A stretch of DNA of 64,000 nt from NCBI GenBank assembly GCA_033002965.1, contig JAURVB010012586.1, positions 36,790 to 100,789 on the forward strand. Direction: 5' to 3'. The stretch comes from Piper betle. Its lineage: Eukaryota; Streptophyta; Magnoliopsida; Piperales; Piperaceae. Below are positions 10,277 through 22,388 of this stretch, one piece after another. The stretch's first letter is position 1; each line of letters begins with the position of its first letter. The position numbers and the translations under genes are program-made. A model generated the notes under the pieces. That model worked only from the letters and a program-made list of their open reading frames with translations, did not search any database and had not been told where the DNA came from.

Positions 10277-13042
10277 AGATAGAGCTATTAGCTTACTTGA
10301 AAGTGAAGATTATTTGGAAGTGAATTACCATTGAGGCAAGCGAATACCTGTAAAAGTACTTGGATGTTATTGTAACTAGAGCGAGGCTCTGACTTCTGAA
10401 GGTGCTCACGATGACCATGTACAACCTAAGAATTCTACTACTAGAGAAGTTGAGTCCAGAACGGGGAATGAGAGGTCCTTAGCATATAAATAGGGAAAAA
10501 CTACGATCGGTTTATGAGTTTAGGTATTTGGTGATGCAATGGAATCAGATTAATCGGCGTTCTTATGATGTAACATAACCGACCATTTGTCCTTTCTAAA
10601 AGTTATTATCAGATTAATGCGAATAGTAGTAGTGTTTATCCATCTGTATGATTTTATTTTCTTCCAATATTTTTGAACCTTTTAATTTCGCCTACTTTCT
10701 GCCAATTGCCTTGTGCCTTGTTCATTTAGTGAGCCAGAAAAGCTTGTTTGAGAAGCATTACTTGAATCTCCAAGGAGTCTGTCCACAAAACAATGACTGC
10801 GCACTAGCTAGTTTTATCTCAAACTTCCATATTCCACATATATATCAGCCTAACCATCATCGTATTGGTTTTATTTTTTTGAAAAAAATACGAAACCATC
10901 TGATCTGTACTCCTATATACGCATGGTCAATTTATCATCAATGATGATGTTACTGGAACCTAACAAAAGAGCTGGGAGCTAAGTTGTCTTCATCGGTTGC
11001 TTTCATGCAAGCATATAATTAATTTAACCTTTTTATAAAAAAATTTCAAAGAAAGCATATATATTATAGTAACTTCATTAAAAAAACCACTTGCTGATCA
11101 GAGGCGTGAAGACAAAATTTGCTGTTTGTCCCCTTTAGCTGATGACGAGGTGGTAATTCATCTCATTGGTTGAATATATATATATAGTAGTCAATCAACT
11201 ATATACATAACCCCATCCCCACGAGTGGTTGGAAATCTATATTCACTATCACTCGTGTCGCCCCAGTCAGAAAGGATGCGCATGGAACTCATGATAGTTA
11301 GAAAAAGAAGGCAATTAGGATCGAGATTATTGGAGTTTTTCAAATTAGCAGAAGACAATAACCGGGAAGCTGGTAGCAACCATGTGGTGTTAATTATGAA
11401 GGCCGTCAATTGAAGGATAAATATAAGTAGGCGGGCCGCATGAACATACAAGATAAGTTACTGCGTTTTATTTGCTGGTCGAGGCCACTGCTTCGTCTCC
11501 GCTTATGAACTAATGTAACTGATTAATAAGTCATGACTTTAAGGCACTCATATTTATTTTAAATAAAAAAATCATGACTTGTGGCACCATATTGCACGCC
11601 ATAACTGTACGGATCCCGTAATTTATAATAAAGCCAGTTTATAATTAGTGTTGATGATTGGAACTTTCAGATCTCTTCTTTAATTTTGTCAAAGTTAGGG
11701 CTTGTCTTGGTTAACACCGTTCTACATGGACTTGTTACAGTCTATAGTCACCAAATTTATTCAAACACTTTGTCAAAGCTAGGACTTAGCTCTCTAACTT
11801 ATAATTATTTTCACTCGAGAATCGATATATATTTATAGAGGAAATAATAGGTAAGAGCTTGATAACTTACGAACCCGAGGTTAGACCGTATATAGATCAA
11901 TGGTGATCATATTTTTGCTGGGGGAGTCATCATCACCATTAATTTTTATTCAACGCACAAAACTTGAGTTCCTAAGTTTTTTAGTTCTCGTCTTATCATT
12001 CCTCGTATATATATATAATTTTTTCCACGGATGAAAAGGATCGCCATTATGTATATGCATTGGGTATTCCACTTTATGAGTTTCATCGATAATTCTCGTA
12101 AGGCATAAGACAATATTAAAAATTTGAAACTGCTTATACCCATTGGCTGAAGTACAGGTGCTACGTACTGCACTAGTTAACCTCGTACTTAGTTACTACT
12201 CCTTTGAAGTTTGATCTCATCATCTCGAAATAGGGTCGAGATATAGATTTCACATATATATCTGTCGTCTTATGAATCATAATATCCAAGATAAATTCAT
12301 AATTGTAAGTCCAATTATATCTTACCTTATTGGGAGTCTCAGTTCGTTTGGGGAAATGTTTAATCTAGTATACATACTGAATGATTTTGTGCGCACCTTG
12401 CCACTAATATTGCGTTTTAAATAATTGACCTCATTAGTTAATATAACTAATCAATTTCTCCTTTAATTTTGGTTCAACGTCCAGCTGAGTCCTACCGTAC
12501 GTGAACTGTAATCAACTAGGGCCTTCCCGATCCAGCATTTCTAATACAGTGCAAAATGAGTTTCACACCGTCAAGGTAAGGATGCACGACTTTAAGTAAA
12601 TTGACGAGCTAGAGCTAGCGTTGCAAATTTAACTAGATCAAAATGACCCAGAGTTATGCAGCAAGCTTTTTTAATTTTTATTTTTTAAAAAGAACTAATT
12701 GGGCAGTTTATTACGTATATATAATATGGTCTAGTACGGATATACGTAATGTTATCCGCACCCACACACTTCACTTGATCCTTTCACTTATGTGTGTGAA
12801 TTTCACGCACGTCAATGTTAAAGTGTGTCGTGGCAAATGAAGAAAATTAGGAGTGATTGAACGTATGTGCCAACAGTACTCTTGACATAAGTTCAAACTG
12901 AGTTGTAGCTAGAAAGGCTTGTGTACTGATCAACTTTCTCCTCCACAATACACAATACATGGACAAGAATGCATGAAAATGACAAATTCTACAAACGTGT
13001 ATATACAACTTTCCTACTTGACTTTTTCCTCGCATAACGAAA
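10277..13042. other. Intergenic, no gene recognised
   Basis: About 2.8 kb of AT-rich spacer downstream of the orphan and downstream of the NAC gene. Several short open frames occur but lack codon bias or family resemblance. No tRNA or clear repeat was seen. Confidence 0.5.
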
Positions 13043-14586
13043 TTAGTAGCTATTCCACATGTCGGCACGCAGTCTTACTTGCATATGCTCGTGATCAGAC
13101 AAACGGCTTTCCAAGCTTCCTCCTCTGGAACTTAATCCTACTTCCATTTTCTCAATGTTCCCATCTAGCTTTAGTTGATCCAAAACAGCACTGGCAGTTT
13201 TCTTCTCACAAACAAAGGGGTTGAAAAAGCTTGTGCCCATACCAAGCAATGTCGGTTCCATATTGACGTTGGAGAAAACTCTTGGGGGCAAAATTTGCTT
13301 CGAGGGGAATACTCGTGATGAATCAATTGGGTACGTGCTCATCATGTTTCGAGTAAAATTAGAGATGCAGGGCATATGAGCTGATCCTTCCAAGATTTCA
13401 AATGAACTTTGTTGAAGAGTTTGATCATGGTCATCATTGGATAAGACTGATGGATGGAGCGTGGAATATTGTTTTGAGCCATCAAACGAGCTATCCTGCC
13501 ATTGCTTCGTTGGGACGTCTCTATTCTTATGGAACACTCTGCATAAGACCCAATCCTGCATCAGAGAAACAAATATAAAAAACTTTGAGGTAAATAAATA
13601 TTTAGCTACAAGCGTATGAAACTACAAGAACTTGAAAGCTATGTGTATATAATCATGTACCACACGCGGGTTCGTATATTTGTATATATTCAACATTACT
13701 TTGGGAGGATGACTGGGCTTCTCCAGCCGGAATTCATGCATCACCCAATCTGTCTTTCGTCCACTAGGTGCTCTTCCTTGGTAGAAAACCAGTGTCTTCC
13801 TCATCCCCACCACCAAGCCCGAGCTAGAGTTGGTCACATGCCGGTCCTTGCCAGTGGCCTTCCAGTATCCTGATGCAGTTGCCCGGTTCCGCCGGATTCC
13901 AGTGGCGTATTTCCGGTCTCGGAGACTGTAGAAGTACCATTCCTTGCCTCCCACCCGCGCTGTCTCTGCACCAGTTTACACAGGAAATTCCAATAGCATC
14001 CATTAATTAATAATCAAGTTGTAATTCAAGAAGCATTATGGAGAAGGTAAACTAATCAACTTGTTAGCCAAGTCAACTGGTTGGTTTGATCTTTCTAGTT
14101 GTCATATGAGGATTACGAACGGCACAATTATGTTTAACGTGGGTTGTGGATCAGCTTACGCATTTCAACTATTATCATGGACACTCAATTATCACTTTCT
14201 ATATTTGTTGAGAGTTTTCTACAAGAACCAAGGTGCCGTGGTGGAGTAATTTATCATGCCCGTCTAAGACACTTAAGGTCTCCTGTTTCAAGACCGGGCG
14301 ACGCCACTCATTCTATTTTTTGTTTATAATTTTTTTGTTCTAACTAGTATGTAATAGACATATTCACGTATGAAGGTACACAAAAAATGTGGAAAGCAAT
14401 ACCTGGAAGATCCCAAGGCTCATTTTTGTTGAGGTCAACTTCAACCATGATAAGAGATTGATCAGTTGAGTTGTTCCCATCCTCTGCCACTTTCTTAGCC
14501 AAGTAGTGGCACACAAGTTCTTCATCTTTGGGATAGAACCTAAAACCTGGAGGTAAGCTGCCCTCCATCAAACTCAGAAAACTCAT
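13043..14586 (-). CDS. NAC1: NAC transcription factor, NAC1 (NAC021/022) type
   Basis: Plant NAC-domain activator. In Arabidopsis the NAC1 relative acts in auxin signalling and lateral root formation. Exons (minus strand): 14586-14403, 13965-13700, 13555-13043, giving 320 residues, close to the 324 of Arabidopsis NAC1. Splice sites are GT-AG and phases agree. The NAC subdomains appear in order: [20 protein letters not shown] (A), [12 protein letters not shown] (B), [15 protein letters not shown] and [11 protein letters not shown] (C), [17 protein letters not shown] with [11 protein letters not shown] (D), and [11 protein letters not shown] (E). The C-terminal activation half is Ser-rich and ends in MWNSY, comparable with the SxxWN ending of NAC1. 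The start could also be the internal Met seven codons on (MEGSLPPGF). A degenerate miR164 site lies in exon 3. The frame is intact. Confidence 0.92.
13360..13380 (-). promoter_or_regulatory. Degenerate miR164 target site in the NAC1 coding sequence
   Basis: NAC1 and CUC-type mRNAs are known miR164 targets. At the matching place, encoding AHMPCIS here and EHVPCFS in Arabidopsis NAC1, the plus strand agrees with the miR164 sequence at 15 of 21 positions, including an eight-base core GCAGGGCA. Mismatches lie at both ends and at position 7; position 2 would be a G:U pair. Control may be weakened or depend on a co-evolved miR164 variant. Confidence 0.5.
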
Positions 14587-17080
14587 CTTATCAATCTATA
14601 GCTAGCTTAGTCTACAAAATCCAGATCACTATGAGCTTGTGATCAAGAGGTCAGAGTTGCACTCACAAACTACATAACACATGTCTGGCAGCTCGTAATT
14701 AGTTTAATAAAATGGGTTACGATATGTAATCAACCTCAAACGAGAAGAAGGAAAAGCAGAGATCAACCACGGAGATGACATGAATAAATCTAGTAGGCAG
14801 CAGCAGGTCGATCGCAGAAGAAAGAATGCGAGGATGATGCAAACAAAGAAGTGGAAACTAAGGTTGTGATGATCATAAGACCGCCAACTTGGAAAAAGGA
14901 GGAGAATAACAGCAGTGAGATTTGGGAGGAGCAATTAATTGGTGTATTTATAATGGGCAGCTGTTGGTAGGCAAGCATCAGGAGGGGAAGTCAACCGAAA
15001 GCAAAATTAGGAAGGGGTAGTAAGAAGAAAAGGGTTTAAGTAGTTGATTAAACTAAGCATGTGAACCTACAGAAGCTGGCAAAAAACGATGCAACTTTCT
15101 GAAATTAGGCTGTTTTGTTTGTATTGAACACTCTTTTAGCTAACTCCACCCTTAATTAATATACGCTCAAAGTCTTGATCAACTCTATATAATAATTGAT
15201 ATTCTCTGTAGATCATTGGCCTGGGGCCACATGATCAAATGTATATATTAAGGCATTGTGGACTCATTATTGCATCATATGTACTTGAATATTTGGTTTA
15301 TTACTACTCGTATCTGCCTTCGCCATATGAACTATATATATACATTAGAAAACATATGTCATTTTAACAGTAAATACCAAACCTTTGATGCCCTCTCCAC
15401 CTCAGTACTGCCCCCGCATTTGAAGGAATTCCAGCTGTTATTCTTCATTAAACAAATTAAAGAGACCCCCTCATTCTCCACGCAAGTGTTTGGATTCTTG
15501 TGGAAAACCAAGTTTAGTTGGATATGTTTTACCTATATATATATATATATATATACGTATTTTTCGTGTCTCCTCCTTCCTCATTAACTCTAATCCATAA
15601 TTTAGAAAGCTTACCTTACAATACAAAAAATCCTTTCAGGCTAGCTTGCAACATAAAAGTTAGAAGATCAATCAGTAGAACTCATCGTCCCTTGCTTCCT
15701 ATAACTGCTGCACTTGTCGTGATGGTGTGTACTTCCTGGAGTTTACTTATTCATTTGGGAACCAAATTCAAGTAACACTTCTTTTCAAAGTTTGTATGTG
15801 ATGATATTAGTGACTCAAGATGAAGATGAACTAATTAACCTAACAATATACAGAAAAAAGGTGTATACCTCCCTGCCTTACCTTCCACGAGTGGGAGACT
15901 TTCTTAAGGCTGTGTTAGGTGAAACTATCCCAGCAAATACATGTCATTGATGCCAGTTGCTCACAATTGTCAACTGTATAGGCAAGCCTCTTGAAATTTG
16001 TTTATCACAAACCAATTGATAATTGATAATATGATGGGCGCCACCACACGTGAGGTTTTATTTTTATCTACTTGCTTATAGTCAAGTTTCAACTCCTGCT
16101 GCTGCTTTCTTATATTTGTTTTATTTTTTCTCATGATCTCCTCTTCAAATCAAAATATTTTGTCTAATTAATATGTCGTCAGGCATCGTCATTCATTATT
16201 TGTCAAACAAAGGGAGTTTTTTTGGTGGGGATATCAAATGGATGGAGTTAGGGGTGTGGATATTTTTATTTTTTTTATTTTTTCAATTTCGTTTGATTCC
16301 AGATCATATCTACTTTCCTTTTATAATGTTTTACATCGATTCCAATAGTCCTATATGTACAAGCTCAATTTAGTCCTCGCTCCTTTTTTCTTCTTCTTGT
16401 TACCAAGACTAAGTGATTTTTATTATTATTTTTTAAAATCAGACAAACACAAACTCTAGATCAGTCGTAATAACTGATTATAAAAACACATGCAGAATTT
16501 GGTGTTATTCCATTTAGGAATAAGAAGCTGAGGATCACTTTAGTTGGAATGAAAATGCTGAAAATGAAAAAAATTTATATGAAATGTAAGTGTAACGATA
16601 TAAAATGACATAAAAATTTTAAAAACTTTCTTTACATGTTTTGGATAATAAGAAATAAGATGAAAATGAAATATTTTTTCCATTTGGTTTTACAATTGCT
16701 TTTTAAAATTTTCCTCAATTTTTTTATTTTTTTATTAAGAAATATTACTTTATAAAATTTTTACGTAGACTTATTTTAACTAAAATTAAAATTTGTTTTA
16801 ACTAGATTTTAAAATATCCAAATAAAAAAATTTTTGACCTCCAAATTTTACATTTATTTCATGTAATTTCACGACAACCAAATAAAATAAAATCATAAAA
16901 TTATTTAACAAACATTCATAAAGAGGCAAATGCTTTTTAAAAAGAAAAAGAAAAAAGAAAAGCAAGCAATTGTATTTTTTGTATTAAAAAGAAAACAAGG
17001 CATAAAGCAGGTGATTGTAATTGAATTGAACTGAACTTCACAATGTTGTTGCTCTGCTCGTTCTTTTGCAAATTCGCTCC
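14587..17080. other. NAC1 upstream region and spacer
   Basis: Promoter region of NAC1 (reading leftward) followed by AT-rich spacer. There is a (TA)n run at about 15535-15555. Bases about 16530-16890 share AATGACATAAAAATTTTAAAA with the MITE at 42.0 kb and may be an older relative, but I could not define its ends. No gene is supported; the open frames here lack codon bias. Confidence 0.45.
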
Positions 17081-17133
17081 GGCCCATGACGTTTGAAATA
17101 TAAGAGCCGGAAGGATCCCGCGTTTTGGCCCAT
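17081..17133 (+). promoter_or_regulatory. Site II motifs and TATA box of the eL41 gene
   Basis: Two copies of GGCCCAT occur at 17081-17087 and 17127-17133, with TATAA at 17099-17103 between them. Repeated GGCCCA (site II, bound by TCP factors) is typical of plant ribosomal-protein promoters. The position fits transcription starting near 17130, about 60-110 bp before the start codons. Confidence 0.6.
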
Positions 17134-17235
17134 GAGAAGGAACACGCTTCGATCGTTAAAAATAAAAACAAACAAACAAACCAAGACGCCATGAGAACCA
17201 TGAGAAGTGGAAGAACAAAGTTTGGAGGCGACGCC

Positions 17236-17685
17236 ATGAGAGCCAAGGTTTGTTGAGTTCCATCTTTTTTATTACTCATCTTCCCTCTTACGTTGTGTTT
17301 GCAAGGTAGATTTCTCCTGTCTTCGCTCCTTAGTTAAGACGCTTTGGAGTGGCTTTTCTTAATGATGATAGCTGTTGTTCGTTCTCCTTATTGGGGCTTG
17401 TGTATCTAGCTAAGCTACGCAGGATATATATTAGATCGTGTATGTTTATACGACTGTGCTTGATGGTTTTATATTTTGCTGTAAATTCGAGGAGGGTTGA
17501 GTCTGTGTTTAATTTGGCCACGACGATCGACAAGACGCGAGTTTATTTTTTCGTCTTCATGCTTATTAATTATGTGACTGTTTATGGAGTTGGCCTGATT
17601 TCTTCCTGATCAATTGCAGTGGAAGAAGAAGCGCATGAGGAGACTCAAGAGGAAGCGCCGACAGATGAGGCAGCTATCTAAGTAG
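17236..17685 (+). CDS. RPL41: Ribosomal protein eL41 (25 codons, one intron)
   Basis: eL41 is the smallest ribosomal protein, a very basic helix of 25 residues in the large subunit near the subunit interface. Exon 1 (17236-17247) encodes MRAK and is followed by GTTTGTTG; exon 2 (17620-17685) begins after TTGCAG with WKKKRMRRLKRKRR and ends in TAG. The intron after the fourth codon, the exact length and the sequence make the call firm. Two residues differ from the near-invariant form: position 19 is Gln instead of Lys and position 23 is Leu instead of Arg. An in-frame ATG lies 45 bp upstream (17191) in the same context (GACGCCATGAGA) with no stop between, so a 40-residue form is possible. The changes may mark a diverged or decaying paralogue, since plants keep several eL41 copies. 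Confidence 0.88.
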
Positions 17686-17873
17686 AACTAGAAGTGGGTA
17701 AAAAAAGGCTTCTGCTTTGCTTTGACATGTTATGCTGTTAATATATTTTGACTTAGTTCCCATGTTACACGAATGATCAGTCTTCCTTGTAGACGGTTTA
17801 TCAGGGGATATTATACGGTAGTTTGTTATGGACCCGCTATTTAGTTTTTTGTGGTGGGAAATGGGTTATGTCT
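17686..17873 (+). other. eL41 3' flank
   Basis: Likely 3' untranslated region. It contains no coding signal and runs up to the target duplication of the next hAT insertion. Confidence 0.5.
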
Positions 17874-17881
17874 AACAGTAT

Positions 17882-19491
17882 TAGGGGTGGCGCCGACGTC
17901 CCATTTATCAAGTCCAATCAAAGTTTTAAATATGTCTGACTGAATTTGACCGAATAAAAATAAATTAAATATAAATATTTCTTTATCTGGTCGAATGACC
18001 GGCTGAATATCTAATATTTTATATTAATAATATAATGTCTTCAATATCTGTGAGGATAATATTATATTATATGAAAGTTTTAAATCATGATATATATGAA
18101 AATTAATTAAGTTTATATATATAATTGATATTTAATATATAAAATAACCTAAAATGACTTACATAGAAAAAAATAAAAGTCATTTTCATATTTAAGAATT
18201 TAGAATGCTACATTCACTTCAAGAATTATATCAAATTATTTACTATTTATTTAAAATGCCCTCAATTAGTATTATAATTTACTAAATTTTCAAAATTTAG
18301 CTTGCATATATTTTCAAGTCAAACAAAATATAATTGATGTATAGAAGCTTTAAAGTAATCTTTAACATCAAAATATAATCTAATATTACATATACTTTAA
18401 AAAATATATATTCTATTAGTTGATTCTTCATTCAATGTAACTCACCTATATGAAAAAATATACAAAAAAGTTAATTATTTATATAAATATTTTATAAATA
18501 TTAGAAAAGGAGAAACTAAATATAACATTCTTACATGTTCATTATAGACACAATCATTAATATCTTCTCATTCTTCAATATTCATTATTCCAAACAAATT
18601 TAATGATAAACTTATTTATTTTTCTACAAATAAAAAATATAGTAACAAGAAAAGAACATATGTTAAAAAATATATCAAAAATAAAAAAATACATAAATAT
18701 AAAATATAAATTACCTTCATATTCACTCATCAACTAATTTGACTACATATTAAAGTTTCAAGTATTTTTGAACTCAAACTATTCCTAATTGAGCTAATTA
18801 TTTGTTCTCCAATACTAAATACCGGTTTAGAAGAGACACTTGACATATGAATAGTTAAAACATCTTAAGTAGTTTTTTCAAAAAAGATATTTTACTATGT
18901 TCAATCTCCACCATGATAATATATCAAATTGGTTATCTACTCCATCCACAAAACGAATAGTTGATTCAGCCAAATAATTTTTCAAATCAATTCATATTGG
19001 CTCCTTTTATGAATATTTCATAATTAACTTATTTAGTTCTTGCAATCTTCTACTCAGGCCTCCAATAAGACAAATAATTAATGAACTTTTAATTTCAATA
19101 GGGGGCATATTTGACACACATCTAGGCATGATTTCACATCAAACTTATTTTTTGAATTTTTCCATTGTATTATAATAATTTTTATTCCAATATTTTTTAA
19201 AAAAGTGATTTTAACTTTTATGTTAATTAACACGATAGAAACTAAGAAAAATATAAGAGATAACGATTATATAAATGAAATATTAGTTGTTTGTATAAAA
19301 AATAATATTTATAATGAAAAAAATAATTAAATAATAAAATAAATATGAGATGAAAATTATTTTCTATATTGACTAAATTTTGTCGTGTCCGACCAGGATT
19401 GACTTAACCATAGACGATTGACTTTTTACCCGAGGTTAAGTGAACGGATTAGATAAGGACTCGGATGTTGGACAGACCACGCCCACCCCTA
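17882..19491 (-). mobile_element. hAT element (1,610 bp) with antisense transposase remnant
   Basis: Perfect ends: TAGGGGTGG on the left and CCACCCCTA on the right, flanked by a perfect 8-bp target duplication AACAGTAT (17874-17881 and 19492-19499). The sequence is the reverse complement, with divergence, of the element at 50852-52490. Landmarks such as GTGTGTCAAA and ATTTAGT...GGAGAACAAAT are shared. The transposase remnant lies at roughly 18775-19030 on the minus strand and is broken by stops and indels, so the element is non-autonomous. It inserted about 200 bp downstream of the eL41 stop codon. Confidence 0.9.
18775..19030 (-). pseudogene. hAT transposase C-terminal remnant (degenerate)
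   Basis: The reverse complement aligns by eye with the hAT dimerisation segment in the sister element at 51333-51611, including the parts encoding a WW-type motif and the final LSPKTLEA region. Frames are interrupted here. Confidence 0.55.
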
Positions 19492-19499
19492 AACAGTAT

Positions 19500-21162
19500 T
19501 ATCATTGGCAAAATGACTGATGTTCCGGTGGTATTTGGAGCACATGGGATTTTCTTAAAAAAAAAAGCATGTAACTTTTCGTAACATGGTGGACATTGCA
19601 TTCTCCATGATGTTAAGATTTCCAATCATAATATTAAAGTCCCCCCTGGCTCCTTTACGATCGGCCGGGGCTTTCCCTCCACTCTTGACTCATTTACCAT
19701 CCATGGATTCCATGCCCGAGAACATACTTCCCGGTGACTAGTCATTGACTCATGTTAAGTGTTGGATATCTTGGTTTTTATGCGTCTATGTTCGTAAGGC
19801 TCATCTTGCACAGCAAGCCCCTCTACAACGATCCTCAAAAGAAGAAAAATTCAGAAGTCATAACCTCCCATGCTAGTTCGCTCTCTTCCTTTAGGGCCAG
19901 TACAATCTAATTATACTATGGTATAAAGCATTTCATTTGGTATGTATTCTTTTTCAGTTATGGCCTCGAAGTGCAAGATTAACACCCGGCCTATTGCTTC
20001 TCCCCAAAACTTTAGAAATCTCCGTGGTCCTATCCAACGTTTCCACCAAGCAATAGTCTTCTGACCGGGGATGAATTGTTAGTGCCAGGATATGGTATGA
20101 TTTCATTCATTCATACTCATAATATATATGATGTATTTATATATATTATAGCCGGTATAGTTTAGTGATAAAAGTGAGATTCGTTCGTTTATACTTTTCA
20201 ACACAAGCCGGAAACAAATGTACGATATTAAAAAATCAACACTCTTAGATTATATATATTTGTATGCGCTTTGTGCTTCGAATAAAAGTTCCCAAACTTA
20301 ACATTCTCGCTTAGGTTTCACTTGTGTCCGAGGAAAAACCCAAAATGCTTGGCATCGAAAAAAGAGAGTAACTTATTGTAAAATCTTAAAATGGAGGCGC
20401 CCGCAGGGACGGCAGCTTTGATAGAGCCATAGAGGCATGCAGCATGCTTTCCACGTATAACTTCAACTCAGTCAACGTGTCTCGGCTCAAAGTAGTGAAC
20501 GCCCAGCCCTCTTCAAAGAGGGAAATGAATGGAATGCGTATATAAATTGGGTACAGGTGTGGAGGTTTGATCTGTCAAGGAAGGTAGCGAGGATACCGAA
20601 AGATGGAGAGAAGCAAAACCGCCCAAGCGAAGTTGTCCTAGGAGGAAGCTCTTCGTATAAGATACATGCACGGTACTCCCCTGGAAGGAGGAAAGATCGC
20701 CGATTCCGAGCCTGCCAATATCTCCTAGGCGGTAGAACACCGTGCTGATCAAGAACAATATCAAGGGGGTCCAGGTCCAGCTAAGGAGGGCGGTCACCTT
20801 GAGGGACAAGAGCCGACCAGTCCAAAAGCTGCCAAGACCAGGAATGCCACTGCCACTTGATAACAACCGTGGAAAAGAATCTAACTGTTACTATTTCTTT
20901 TCATAGCAACGCTCTAGTTTGCTTTTTCTCTTTCACTCTTCTCTTATTTGGTCAAGAAGAAAAAGAAGAGGCCATGCTTCACTTCTGCACTTACCTTCCA
21001 CGTTGATTCCTCTCTATGATCTGATCCCTCGAAGGGCTAGGAGCGGCTGATATGTTAGGTAGTCGTTTCTGTACGGGTACGTATATCACCGTTATGGCCG
21101 AGTAGAGGGTATAAAATAACAGATATAGTAATAAAATAATAGAACGGACGTTAGCCCTCTGC
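19500..21162. other. Mixed spacer; GC-richer tracts of unknown origin
   Basis: The tracts 19620-20080 and 20390-21060 are richer in GC than the surrounding spacer and contain no gene I recognise. On the minus strand, 20866-20513 is open for 117 codons with hydrophobic segments, but it has no family resemblance. The texture recalls inserted organelle DNA; this is only an impression. Confidence 0.35.
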
Positions 21163-21254
21163 CCGACCTGCGCTCAGTTGGTAGAGCGGAGTGTAGTTCG
21201 CCAGTAGCGCGCGCATAATCCAGAGGTCGCTGGTTTCGAATCCGGCAGGCCGGA
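21163..21254 (+). pseudogene. tRNA-Tyr(GTA) pseudogene, intron-type
   Basis: The sequence follows nuclear plant tRNA-Tyr: acceptor CCGACCT, D-arm GCTCAGTTGGTAGAGC, anticodon region TGTAG, an intron-like insert, then AGAGGTCGCTGG and the 3' acceptor AGGCCGG. Defects: about three bases are missing in the 5' anticodon stem, the T-loop has an extra T (GGTTTCGAATCC), and the acceptor stem has one mispair. It is unlikely to yield a functional tRNA. Confidence 0.7.
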
Positions 21255-21842
21255 TTCTTTGAACTATTTTTTTCTTTCCTCTCTCTCTGTCATTCAAAGG
21301 TTGATAGTTTTTCCTTAAAAAAACATGCTTCTTCAATCTTCCCATTAATATTTTCATTCGAAATGCGTGTTTATTTACTCTTACGCGTATTTGGAGACCT
21401 TAATTTGATACAGCCTGGAATTCATACCCCTCTTCAATGACACCGTGTTAAGGAATCGGATGAAGCCGTCCAAACTCTCCTTATATTATATCCAACAGTA
21501 CCCGCGAGTAATGAACTTCTTTAATTTTATTTTTAAAAAAACCTTTTACCATGAGCATGTTCTTGGGATGCTGCATGTGAAACTCAAATATATAAGCACG
21601 GACATTTAATGACCTACTTGTAAGACAAGCTGGTCCAACGAGCCAAATTCCTTCTTCACGATTTGGTCCTACACTCACTTGTACGTTCGACCCTTCAAAA
21701 AACTTGAACGCAGATCTCAAGACAATACCTTACCTTTTTTTATCTAAGGCTAATGCTTATATATATATATATATATGAAAAAGTTGAGAACCTCCTAATT
21801 CTAATGGCTCTCTAGCTGACAGCCTTCACTTTAATTACGTCC
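21255..21842. other. Spacer upstream of the PMEI gene
   Basis: No gene recognised. An (AT)n run lies at about 21759-21777, some 65 bp before the PMEI start codon, and may overlap its promoter. Confidence 0.5.
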
Positions 21843-22388
21843 ATGGCTCGCTTTATAGCCCCTCCATCTCCTCTGTCTTCTGTTCTCCTCCTCTCTCCTC
21901 CTCTCTGTTGAAGGAGATGCAACTTTGATCGAATATGTCTGTTCAAAGACTACCAATCCCAAGTTCTGCGCCACCGTTTTCACACTGGACCGGAGGAGCG
22001 CCCCCGCCGACATGCGCGGTCTGGCCAAAATCGCCCTCCTCCACGGCCAGGCCATCGCCTCCCAGGCGGAGGTAGCCGTCACAAAGATGCTTCAGAACGC
22101 CACCAGAAATGGCGGCGAGACGCGGTGGATCGTCGGGTTAACGGGGTGCAAGTACGCCTACGTCTCCGCAGCCAAGAGCTTCGTTGACTCCATCGAGAAG
22201 TTGGCCGCCGAGGCCTACTCCGACGCGTCCTTTGCCGCCGGAGGTGCAGCGGCGGAGCCGCCGCAGTGCGAGTTCGCCATCAGCAAAGGGTCCGATATAC
22301 CATTCCCGCCGGAGCTGGCCGAGAGGGGGAGGCGGTTGTGAACTTGGCCACTCTTAGTGTTGACGTTATTGATCTGCTGACATTGTAA
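21843..22388 (+). pseudogene. Pectin methylesterase/invertase inhibitor, two frameshifts
   Basis: PMEI-domain proteins are secreted four-helix bundles that inhibit pectin methylesterase or invertase in the cell wall. The main frame (21925-22341) shows DATLIEYVCSKTTNPKFC with the first Cys pair, LTGCKYAYVSAAKSFVDSIE and PPQCEFA with the second pair. The signal peptide is out of frame: ATG 21843 starts MARFIA, and removing one C from a CCCC run at about 21859 joins it to LHLLCLLFSSSLLLSVEG directly before the mature part. At the 3' end the frame stops at 22341, but another frame continues as VNLATLSVDVIDLL to a TAA at 22388, which is the usual family ending. So two indels, both beside C or G runs, break an otherwise complete single-exon gene. 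Assembly error or recent loss are both possible. Confidence 0.78.

Noticed and set aside
16905..17279. Minus-strand 124-codon open frame over the eL41 promoter and exon 1
   Set aside because: It runs antisense to a gene with clear splice sites and promoter motifs, and shows no family resemblance.
20513..20866. Minus-strand 117-codon frame with hydrophobic segments
   Set aside because: No recognisable family, no convincing start context, and embedded in gene-free sequence; mentioned only within the spacer entry.
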